Assembly (NCBI GenBank): GCA_018398765.1
Contig: JAHBMJ010002009.1
Span: forward strand, 42,509 to 106,508
DNA: 64,000 bases
Source of the DNA: Chromera velia
Lineage: Eukaryota > Sar > Chromeraceae
Reading direction: 5' to 3'
In this document: in pieces, positions 1 through 11,200 of the stretch
Position numbering within the stretch: position 1 is the first letter of the stretch
How the letters are laid out: the number at the start of each line of letters is the position of its first letter
Notes under the pieces: generated by a model
Told to the model about the DNA's origin: nothing
Seen by the model: the letters and a program-made list of their open reading frames with translations, nothing else
Databases searched by the model: none
Made by a program: the position numbers and the translations under genes

Positions 1-518
1 AAGGATGGTATACGTACGCGCTGCAGCTGCAGAGAGAGATCCTCTCAGTTGATCCTGTGAGAAGAATGGATCGATCGGCTGACTTCATCGCCTGGGGTCG
101 GCCCCGTGTCGCGGACTTCAGCGCGCGCCGATCGAATATCCCGGCCGACCTTTTCCGAGCTAAAATTTCCTGATGCCATGCATGCATTGCCGCGCGCTTC
201 TGCACCGAGACGATTCCGCGAGACTGGGCCGTTTCTCTGACCGACTCTAGCTGCAAAAAGAATGGCGAAGTGAATGACACTGAAGGGCATTTGTGTGCTT
301 TTTGGTTTGCTTCGACCAGTCAAACCGTAAGTGGTGCCGTCTCTATCTCCTGAGTTGACAATCTGTCCGCAATCTGCTCTGCGGAGACCTGCTCGCTCAC
401 AGGTTTGTGGGTCAGACAGGCGGACACCGAGTCAGTCTGTAGATTGGCATACAGAGGCCTGTCCGTCATTCGACTTGAAAGCTTTTGGACAGAGGCGAGA
501 GAAAGCCTGAGTTGAATC
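1..518. other. 5' flank of the helicase gene; no gene recognised
   Basis: I see no convincing coding exon on either strand. The stretch should contain the promoter and 5' UTR of the plus-strand helicase gene starting at 519, but I recognise no TATA box or other core element. Frames open on the minus strand here are short, partly antisense to exon 1, and show no family likeness. Confidence 0.5.
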
Positions 519-2118
519 ATGGGGGACGAATACACAGGGGACGATATTGAGTTGGGGGGAGGGAATGAGGACCTTGACTTCGATGTAGAGGAGAGGAGTG
601 TGATGGGGGAGGATGAGCTGGAGGTGCATTTGGCAAAGATGGAAATTCCTCTGGAGGAAACAGAGAAGCCCGCATCATACCTAAGAAAGTGGTATTCTCG
701 TCTTCCTGCAAAGCAGTGCGACCTTCTGGCATCCCTCGGCGCTGCCAATTTGTTCTTTGTCCACGGAGAGGGGCTGCTTGTTTATCTTCTAGGGAAGGAA
801 TTTATTCCCTTCGAGGATGACATTCAGTTTCTCGTGGTGGTTTATCACTTCGAGAGGATTCTGCGTGACATGAGGGATGCCGGGGCTCTGAACTTTCGTC
901 TGGTGTTCTTTGATTTTCTCCAACACGAAATGGACCAGTACGGTGCGTCGGTGTGGCTGCTCAGAAACGCTCTGATCGCCCACTGTCGCACAGTTGGCAT
1001 CGATGTAGCGGTTTTTGGTTCTTGGTACTCTTCGGAGTTCAAACAGTACTTGCGAGAATGGGAGCCGTCCTTTGTGCTTCTCGGAGACGAGAACATGCTC
1101 CGAAAGGATGATGAGATGGCCGCAGTTGTGCCTCTCTCTCTGATGCACACAGCCCTCTGTCAGGGCATCTCTATCGCCCTCTTCCGACAGATGGCGGTTG
1201 TGGGACGGAAATTTCTCGCGCACGCGATCTTGCCGGATGCCCTTCTGTGCAATGACGTGTACGACTCCCGGATCCGATCAAGGGTCTCGGCGCTGATCAA
1301 GCGTCCCGATCTTCGCGTGGCTTCGAAGGAAGGAGAGGAGGGAGCGGGGGGGGAGGAGGAGGATGAAGTTTTTGGGGGTGCGACTGAGAACAAAGGGGAG
1401 GCGTTGGCTTCCCTTCGTTCTTTTAGCAGTAGGGGGGGCGGGTCTGTGCGCAGTTGGTTGATCACCGAGGGCCTCCGCCGACTCGTGGGTAGGCTGGAGG
1501 CGTCGGAGGGACTGTGTGCAAAACACGAGGGCATGGTCCATGCAGCTCTCTTGATGGCAAAATTTTGTGTGCTCCATGATGCGCTGCTGGACGGGGTCTC
1601 TCTGCAACAGAGGTCCGTCTGATGATCACTTGATTTGCTTTTCGGCTCTCTGTTGGCTTTCTGGGGTGTTTACTTTTCCCTCCCCCTGTTCCTTCCTTCC
1701 TTCCTTTCATTGAGTCTCGAGTTAATTGGCATTAATGTTTGCCGATTTGGTCATCTTCTCATCGTGATTTCCTTCTAGCGCCGCTTATTTTCTGTCGGTG
1801 TGTTTTTGCCTGGCCGCCTTTCCTTCAATTCCGCTCTTCTCTGCTCCTCCCTCTGTCTTCCTCCTCGTGTGTCACTTTTGGTGGGGGGAGGGCGAAAGAG
1901 GCTGACTGGGCGCATTTTTGGGTTTGATCCTGGAATGAAATAAATGCGCGTGCGTACAGGTGTATGGCAGCACCCGACATGGCTGCCACCCGGGGGTGGT
2001 CGTTCTACTCCCAGTGCGTCGAGGGTTTTCTGGAAGAACTGTTCAAAGAAGAGGCTGTGCTCCTCGGACAGGTATGTATCTTCTGTCTCTCTTTCTTCNT
2101 CTCTCCCTCCTCTCTCTC

Positions 2119-2161
<43 letters not shown>

Positions 2162-5100
2162 GTGCGTGTGTGTGTGTGTGTGTGTGTGTAGTCCTCGGTG
2201 GAGTGATGTTTCTTTGCGCCGCTTGACTTATTTGCTGCGTCTGTGGGATGGCCTATCTCCCGTTTTTCTTTGTCTTCTGTTCCGTCGTTTGCTGAATGAA
2301 CTCTCCTGGTCGGTGTGTATCCACCCCCCCTTCTCTATCTCTGCAGCTGCTCTCCGACACTTCCGATCTTCCCGCGTCTGAACTTGAGAGCGAGGCGTTC
2401 TCTCTGAAGGCAGCCCTGCGGACTTGTGGGGATTTGTTCGATGGCCGGCTGTTCAGAACCTCCCTCTTGTTGATGCTCAAACAGGGCGGACAGGACGAGG
2501 GGGGGGCGTGGCGAGTTGAGGCCGGGTTTTTTGCATTGCCCGATGAAGTGAAGGCTCATGGTGAGGCTGCATGGAAACAGGTTGTGCCTGCAGAGAACCT
2601 GAAAGCGTTGCGGTCCAAAGTGGGAGGTGGTGATGGGAAGGAGTGGGGGTCGTACGAGTCCCTTTTGCCTCTGGACATGTCCCCTGTCGTGAAGGCGTCG
2701 GTGCTGTCCAGAGAGGGAGCGCCCGAAATGCCCCCACCACCTGTCAAACCTGCCAAACCGGTTGTGCGAGATGTCAGTCTGTCTTCCTCCTGACTTGCAG
2801 TACTTCCGATCACAGCGTTTCTTTCAATCGGGGCAGGCGGTTGTCTTTCAGAGCGTGATTTGCTCCTGTTGGTCCCCCCTCTCTCTGTCTGTCTGTGTAT
2901 ATATACATGTATCGCGTTCTCTATCGTCCTCTCTCATGTGCATGTGTGCTTGGTCCTGAAAAGGAAAATGCCCTGAGTGAATCTTGCCTTTGTGTATCTT
3001 CAACTGACGGAATGACTTTGTTTGTTTTTGCAGGCGGATTCGATTTTTGACTCTTTCTTCAAGGAGGTCCTTGCTGGCATTGATGTCGACAAGACCGACG
3101 ACGATGCACCCCAAGAGGAAGCGGAGGAGGGGGAGGGACAGTCGAAGGGCGGTCTGATGGCTGACTGGAAGCCCCCCCCCGTGGAGAATCTGATGGGGGA
3201 GTTGCGTCTGGAACAGACGGGCTTTATCGATCCCATCAAGGACCTCATGGAGGCCTCCACAGAGAGAAACGAGGAGTGGCCGAAGTGGGTCATCAAAAAG
3301 ATGGCAAACATGCCCGAGTTCAAGAAGACACAGTTCCTTGCGAGAATGAGGAGAAACAGAGAGCAGAAGGGAAGGAGCGCTCTGCACGAGTACGCAAAGT
3401 CTCTCACAGGGTCCGATAAGCTCCATCATCCTATTGTCGTCAGGGGAACGAAGGAAGGTTGGTGAGCGGACGCAACCTTTTGACGAATTTTCTTACATCA
3501 TCACTTTCGGGGTTGTTTGTTTTGATCTGTAACATCGGAAGAGTAGGGCTGAGGGGGGTAATCGTGTCATAAATTGGAATGGTCTTATGTGTTTTTTCTC
3601 TGTCGCCATCCGTCTCTTTGTCACCGCCTCTCCCTATTTGTCGGTTTCGATTTATGTTTCTGTGCATCTACCCATTTATCCTTTTTCTCCGTCATGCTTT
3701 GATGAACAGAGGCTGTGACTTTGGGGCTCCGTCAAAGTCGTCGTACCTTGTTGCATGTTGCACTTCCTTATGCGTCTCCAATTTGCCTGCCTTTCACCCC
3801 CGCCCCCACTCTTGCAGCCGAACTGAAGCTTGCCGAAGCCGACAAGGACAAGCAGCAGGTCGAGAAAGACAAGGCGGGGGCGAGTAAGCTGTCCGCAAAG
3901 GCTCGGGAGATACAGGAGAAGAACAAGATCGAGCAGAACCAAAAGATGAAGGAGGCAGACGCAGAGAAGATGAAGACTCTCGACAAGGACGTCGATGCCC
4001 TCGCCAAGATCCTCGACCCTGCCGACTTCTGCAAACAGCTGTTGGACCTCACTGCTGGATTCTATCGCGTCATGGATTCCTTTTCCGACTTCCCGGCCCT
4101 CAAGAAGGCCCTCAAGCTCCCCGAATCGCAGCTGAAGATTCTCATCAAATGTGTCAAGGCAAGTGCGAAAGCGCTGACCATGATGAAACCGGGGGACATC
4201 AACACTTCCGAGCTAAAGCAGCAGATGCGGAGAGCAATCTGTCTGACCTTCCGTCTGGCCCACGAGGTGTTCAACCAGTACTGGACGGGGATGGACGGGA
4301 AGCACATTGGGGTCGTGCAGGAGCTTTTGCTCTCTCTGGGCTTCAAGAGCTGTGCAAAGAATCTGTTTCTGGTCAGTCAGCAAGTGAGGAAAGGACTGTG
4401 CGGACCTTCGTTTGACGCTCCCGTGGATGGATTTCTTTGGATGATTTTGTCTCTTCGAGACTTTTTTCTTGTTTTTCTCCAGCGCTTCTTTTCACTTCCT
4501 CGTCGAAACGCAATTTCTACCCTCTACATTCGTCGAGTGACTTGCTTGGGCCCGAACAGCAGAATCCACTCATGCGTCTGTTTTCTTTTCTCTCTATGTT
4601 TGCTCGTCACAGAAAGTTCATCGTTTCTCTTTCTCCTTGCCTGCCTGCCTGATCGCAGGAGTGGAGACGAAGGAAGGAACAGCAACAGAAGGAGGCGGCA
4701 GAGCAGGAAGAGAAGAAGGAGGAGAAGGACGCGAAGGGCAAGAAGGTCAGTCTCATCGGTGTTTGATCTGTTTTCTTTGTGTGCCGATCATTGAACAGTT
4801 CATTGTTTGTCTCTTTCTTTCGCGGTGTCGTTTCTTCTTGTTGGGTGTGTTTTCGTCCATTCCTCGTTTCCTTTTGGTTCATCTGCAAAAGAGGAAGGAG
4901 AAAAAAAGAAGGCATGAATCTTTTGTCCTTCTCTTCTTTTGTTTGGCCTTCCTTTTACGCTACCCTTTGAGACCAAAGTGCGTGCACGCCATGTGTGCTA
5001 GACTCGTTCGTGAGTCCGTCCACTCACTGTCATGAGCGAATTATGACCCTTTGTCGGTGGATAAGGGACAGGAGGAGTTAACAAACTTTCCCGTGCTGTT

Positions 5101-5297
5101 TTTGTTTCTCTTCTAAGCCACACACTTCTGCGGATTGTGTCCCTGTGCCGTCTTCCAATTCTTGGTGGGCATCCTGATTCTCTGTTCTTTCTTGTTCATG
5201 TTGGCGTTTGCAGAAAAAGGACGAAAAGGATAAGGGGAAGAAGGGGAAAGAGGAGAAGGGCAAGAAGAAGGACAAAGACAAGGACAAAGAAGAAGAG
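519..5297 (+). other. Exons 1-7: N-terminal third of the DDX60-like protein
   Basis: These exons encode residues 1-927. Residues 10-50 are acidic. Residues 78-91 (LFFVHGEGLLVYLL) resemble the conserved start of the DDX60 N-terminal domain, which in the family precedes the helicase core. Exon 5 holds a lysine/glutamate-rich coiled-coil-like stretch at roughly 690-730, then a helical region. Exons 6 and 7 (4659-4745 and 5214-5297, 29 and 28 codons) encode almost only Lys, Glu, Asp, Gln and Gly, a charged low-complexity insert that helps make this protein longer than human DDX60. Intron phases run 2,0,0,1,0,0,0. Confidence 0.8.
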
Positions 5298-8200
5298 GTC
5301 AGTGAGCTATTTGCTCATCCTGCTGCTTCGTCACATTCCAAGCAAACCTGCATTTCGAAGAACAGACACACAAGGAAAGATCATGAAGGCATATCACCCA
5401 ATCCTCCCATTGGCGGTTTTCTTTTTGACCCATGGAATCTGACCAAGACGGATTGGCACACGAATTTTCTCCCTTCCTCTTCTTCGGAGGAGGCAGGGAG
5501 GGAGGGGGTGACGACCGGAGTTTCTTTTCTCTCACGGCAGAAATTTCCGTTGTATACCCCTCTGACATCTATCAACTCTTCTCAAGAGCGCTCCTTTTTC
5601 TTCTTCCGTTGCTCCGCCTTACTGCACATTTTTTCTCTTTGTCAGTGTACCTGTCGCCCTGTCTGTCTCTCTGTTTTTGTCCGTCTGTTTTCCAATACCC
5701 AAAGATGTCCCATCCAATCCGTGTCTGATCCTGCCCCCCCCACGCCCTTCCCCAAGCAGCCCGAAGACCTCGATGCTTACTACGTCGACAAGACCAAGCG
5801 GCAGATCTCCTTCAAGGTCCCGAAAGGATTTGAATTCGATTACCAACTGAAGCACATGGGGCCAGATCTGGAGAGAACGACAGGTAGGGGGGGAGACAGA
5901 AGGGTTGGTGGTTCTTTGGTGGTACATTCCCCTGATTTTCTTTTTGATCCACCAAAGAAGAATCTTTGCGTTTCTTCTTCATTTTTTTCATCAGTCTCTT
6001 TTTTTTTGTGCCTCGGTCCACATAATGTGAGAATTTGCTGTGGTTGCTTGTTTAGACACCTTCTGCCGGTTTCTGGTGATTCTTTTCTCCTTAGTTGGCG
6101 TTTTCCCTGCAAGTTCAAAGCTCCCTCCCTCCCTTTCTTCGCCCTTTCAGGGTCCAGGCCTGATCCCCGAGTCCTCTTCAAACCCGACAACTGGCAGAGG
6201 ACGCTTCTGGATGTGGTGGATCAGGTTCGTCCGTTCGTTCTGTCGGTTTCTTTGTTTCTTTGTTTCTTTGTTTGGTAGCTGCTGGGGGGTCGCGGTTTCT
6301 CCCCATCTCCTCTCCACTGAAGTGCTGGATTTGCTTTTTCGCTCCCCCCGACCAATGGGGTCATTGTGGATAGTTGACTCCTTGTGAAGAGAAGAAGACC
6401 CCCCCAAAGTACATCGTTGTGCCACTCACTTGCTCCTCCATTCTTCCTTTCAGGAGGAGTCTGCCCTCATCTGCGCTCCCACGGCTTCCGGAAAGACGTT
6501 CATCTGCTACTACGCCATGGAAAAAAGTCAGTCAGCCAAATGTGAGAATGCATTTACAAACTATGAAGAGATTCAAGTCGGAAGGTCGGCCTCTCCTCCT
6601 CTCTATCTGAAAGCTTGCTGCAATACTTGGAACGAAAGAGTAAATACAGCGGGTTTGCCCGTTCTCATCTGTTGATCGTCAACACCAACGCTGTCCTGTT
6701 CACGCCCCATAAGACCCTCTTCCGTTTTTCTTTTTCTCCGATTCTGCGCGTTTCTTGCTCGTCTTCTCTGTGACTCACTTTCGTTCGTCTCTGCTTGTTC
6801 GCCCTCCCTGTTTTGCGCTCCTCCCTTCTCATCTTGTTGGCGTAGCTCTGTCCTCGATGGCTTACTTCCGTGCAACTCTGTGTGTGTGATGTGAATTGTC
6901 GAATTTCAGTCCTGCGTGCTGACAACGAGTCCCGAGTCGTCTACGTGGCGCCCTCGAAGGCGCTGGTGAACCAGGTCTCTGCGGAGATCTACGCGCGTTT
7001 CTCCTCGAAGGTCTACCCGACAACCAAGATGGTCATGTCCGGCACCTTCCTGAAGGAATTTCAGGTGGACGGCTTCAACAGTCAGGTCCGTCGGTTGATT
7101 GATTGATTGGTTGAGGAGGGGGAGGGAAGGGAAGGAGGAATGAGATGATGACATTCATTTTTGTGAAACGAAACGAAAGGGTCGACCAGAGCGGACATCC
7201 GGATCGTTGTTTGATTGAGTCATGTCGGGGGGACTGGGTTGAGAAAAAAAAAGGGAGAGGAAAGTGAGCAGCAAGCCCACGTCATTCCAGCCAGCCAAGT
7301 CGGTCGGGCACGTGGGGAGGGACGTTTGCTGACCTCTGAATTTTTTTTCCCGAATGACATCACCAGGGGGGTTGGGGGAAGAAAAAAAAATGTGGGCGAC
7401 CCATGGAATGAAGGTGTCGAAGAGAAGGAAGCAGAAAGGAGTAAAACTTCGCGTGTCTTCTTTTTCCACTCTTTTTCTTTTTCTTTGGGAGGGAACCACT
7501 GAATGAGGGAGGACGCCATTCCGTGATTCATTTCTTTTTGGAATGAAACAACCCCGTGCATTGGGCTTTCTGAATTAACTGTCGTTCTGTCTCCCTGTTT
7601 GCATAAGTGATCGACTGACTGACTGACTGGACAGTCGCATGGATGGATTGATGCATTGATTGCATGGCTGCAGGTTGTTGTGATGGAGCCTGCCGCTCTG
7701 GAGTTGGTCCTATTCTCTCAGCACGATGAGCAGAAAAGGGCCTGGGTGGACTCTCTCAAGTACGTGATCTTTGACGAGATCCACTGCATTGGAAATCTGG
7801 AGGGGGGGTCAAGGTGGGAGCACTGTCTCCAATTGATTCCCTGTCCCTTCCTGGCCCTCTCAGCTACAGTGGGAAACCCCCACGCTTTCCACGCTTGGCT
7901 GGAAAGAGTTCGAAAGAACCAGCCAGGCAAGCTGCTCAGGCAGCAGATCAAGAGGGGAGAGCCGACCAGCTACAAGGTCCATTTGATTACCCATGAAGAG
8001 AGATACTCGGACCTGTACAAGTACGTGTACGACAACGGCCAGCTGATTCCTCTGAATCCCATCAGTTGCTTGAACTTCCAGCAGGTGTGCCGAGAAGGTC
8101 TCCCTGTTGACCTCTTCCTCAACCCCCCTGAGTCGATCGAGCTCGTGTCTGTTCTTCTCGACATCCTGCCCTCTGAGCACGTCGCGGACGTGGAATGGCT

Positions 8201-11200
8201 TCTGCCCGCGACTTACTTCAAGTACACACGCTGCATCACAAAGAGACAGTACCGCTATTTCCTCTCAGCGTTGAAGAAGACCTTCGTGAAGCTGGTGGGA
8301 GAGGGGAAGATCACAGAGGAGAGGTTCGAGACAATCACCAGGAGACTCCAAGAGAACATGAGGGCTGTGCAGGCAAAGAATATCGATTTCGAAGGTCAGT
8401 CAGACTGTCAGAGAGGAGGAGCAAGAATGGGTCTATTGAGACGGAACGACGGAAGACCACTTTCCCTCCCTTCCTACCTACTTTATGATGGACTCTTCGT
8501 TTTACATTTTTTCCCCCCTCGAGAACACCCCGAGGCCTGCGCCTGTGTGAAGAGCATTTTCGGAAACACAATGGATGGCATTATTCGCTCCTTTCCTTGG
8601 TTCGTACTTTCGAATTCCTCACCTTCTTTGTATGTGTGCGTGTGTGTTCGCCTGTTCCTCTGTCTGTCTGTCTGTCTGTCTGTGTCGGTGTCTGCAGACG
8701 AATTTGCGCTTGCCAACATGAAGGACGTGAAGAGCAAGACGGCGGCTTCCACGATGAAGAGCCACAGCGAGGCCGGGAGTGAGGACGAGACAGATTCAGA
8801 GGAGGAGTCGGAGGAGGAGAAAGAGGCAGGTATGGCGAACGGCAGCTCAAAGGCAGCCGCCTCCACACAGTCCCTCCCAGCCACCCGCCCGGCCGCGGCA
8901 GCATATGACGCCGCCTCCACGACTGCGACTGCATTCACAGAGCCGCACAAGGCAGCTGACTCGAAGCGTACCAGTCGAACATACCTCGACCCAAAGAGGT
9001 TGTATGACACCTGCAAGCGTCTGGAAGATCTCCAGTATCTTCCCGCGTTGATTTTCAACTTCAGCCGCAGTGAGATCATGGTCATGCTGAAGAAGCTGGT
9101 GACTTTTCTGGAGGACGGACAGAGATTCAAGTATCTCGGGACTGAAGAACGAGCCTATCAGACCCGTCTCCGGAATCAGCAGAGACAGAGGGAGTACCAG
9201 CGGAGGGTGGAGGAGAAGTTGAAAAACGAAAAATTGAAGACCCTCAGTAAGAGAGAGATTGAGGAACAGGGCCAAGAGGTCGACCAGCAGTTAGCAGCAG
9301 CAGTCCTCGGACCTCCCCCCAACCCGATTGAGGATGAATACGACCCCGAGTTTGCGTTTGCCAACAGAAAGATCTACGGGTCGAATAAGGAGGCGATCGA
9401 TCATCAAATTGACCAGAAGGCAGGCCGGTCGAAGATCCATGAGGCGTTTATTGAAGGTCTCAGAAGGGGTGTGGGGGTGCATCACGAGGGAATGCCGAAG
9501 AAATATCGTCAGGTCGTTGAGGTGCTCCTTCGTATGGGGTACCTCAGGGTGGTCATTGCCACCGGCTCTCTTGCTCTGGGCCTGAACATGCCCTGCAGGA
9601 CTGTTGTCTTCGCGGGCGATTTTCTCGAATTGACCCCCCTGATGTACAGGCAGATGGCGGGACGTGCTGGGCGAAGAGGATTTGATCCTCTTGGGCATGT
9701 GCTCTTCTGGGATATGCCCATGGCAAAGGTCAGAAGAGAAGGAAGGGCTTGTTGTAGAACCGCAAATTTCTGTCTCGCTTCTCCTACTCCGAAGGAAGGG
9801 CTTGTTGTAGAACCGCAAATTTCTGTCTCGCTTCTCCTACTCCTTCTCCTTCTCCTGCCATTTTCTGCCTGCCAAATTTTTCGGTCTCTTTGCCTTGCCT
9901 GCGTTCGATGGTCCCTTTTCGTGCTGATCTGAGCATTTGTGGACCGACCGAGAGACTGGCGGGCTGCTAGCACTCCCTCTCCTCTCTCTCTTGTATGTAC
10001 ATGCGCTTTGTCCTCGCACAATCCCTCACCATTTATTTGTCTGTCCACCCGCTGCTTCCTTCCTTCCTTGACTCCGCCAAATGGATGGATGTGCGTGCAG
10101 CTGAGAAGACTGATGACATCTCCCATCAACGTGCTGACAGGCGATATGCCCGTCTCGCATACTCTTGGTTAGCTGGCAAGTCTGGCTGTCTCGTCTCCCC
10201 CGTTGCTTGCAAGGTCGTAGAAACAGACAGAAAAATGCAGAATCGAAAAGTCCGCCTTGCCGCTTGCTTTCAGATGTCTTTGAGTTTTGCTCTTTCTTTT
10301 CTTTCGCTCTTTTGCTCCCGTGATTTCTTCATCTTATTCCGCCTTCTCTCTGGGCGTTCTGCATGAATGGATGAATTGCTGCAGTGCTGCGGACCCTTCA
10401 TCTCTTCTACGCAATGGAAGGTGAGGACGAAGAGGAAGTGGAGGCAAAGCGCAAAGCCCTGCGCACCCAGCTGCTGAAGCTGTTCAAGACCCCTCTGTGC
10501 ACAGTGGCGGATGAAGACTTCTCCTCAGCAGCCCTGGACCTGAAGAAAACCGAGGACAGGGTCGCAGCTGCAGACCAGGAGGCAGGAAGGGTCGAGGGTC
10601 TCCTCGCCCAAATTGCATACATGTGTCGGTTCTCTGTCGACGCCCTCTTCCGAGAGGGTCTCTTGGACAGAGACGGCGAGCCATGCGGTCTGAACTCAAT
10701 GGTCACCTTCCTCTACGAGGACGCACCCTCGAACATTGTCTTCCACAGGCTCTTCCTCACAAGTCAGTCAGTCAATGGAAGGAAGAGTAGTAACTCCATG
10801 CTCTCCTCTACGACACACAAGTCCGTTTTTCAAGCGTCAAAAAGTGGTTTGATATCAGGCAGCTCGATCGAAAAGGTTTCTTTGAGCAGCTCAAAGCGAA
10901 AACGGAAAGGAAGTTGGATCGATCGAATGACTAGAGAAAGGGGGGGAGGAGGGAAGGAACGTCGACGGAAGCACCGTGTCTCTTATTTGTGTTTTATTTT
11001 ACCTGTTTTTTTTTTTTTTCTTCCCATCTGGTCGTCCCCGTGACAAAAATCCTGGTAGCTGAGGCTCTCTCGTTTTTCATTGATCAATTAGAGCCTCTGA
11101 GCTGTTGAGTGATCGACCTGTCGACTCACTAAGTGGCACCATCTACATAGTATCTTCTATCCCTTGTTTCCTCTTCTCCCCCTCCCTTCCCCCGTCTGCC

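Noticed and set aside
320-1607. Minus-strand frames overlapping exon 1 of the helicase
   Set aside because: They are antisense shadows of an exon with clear family motifs and carry no motif of their own.
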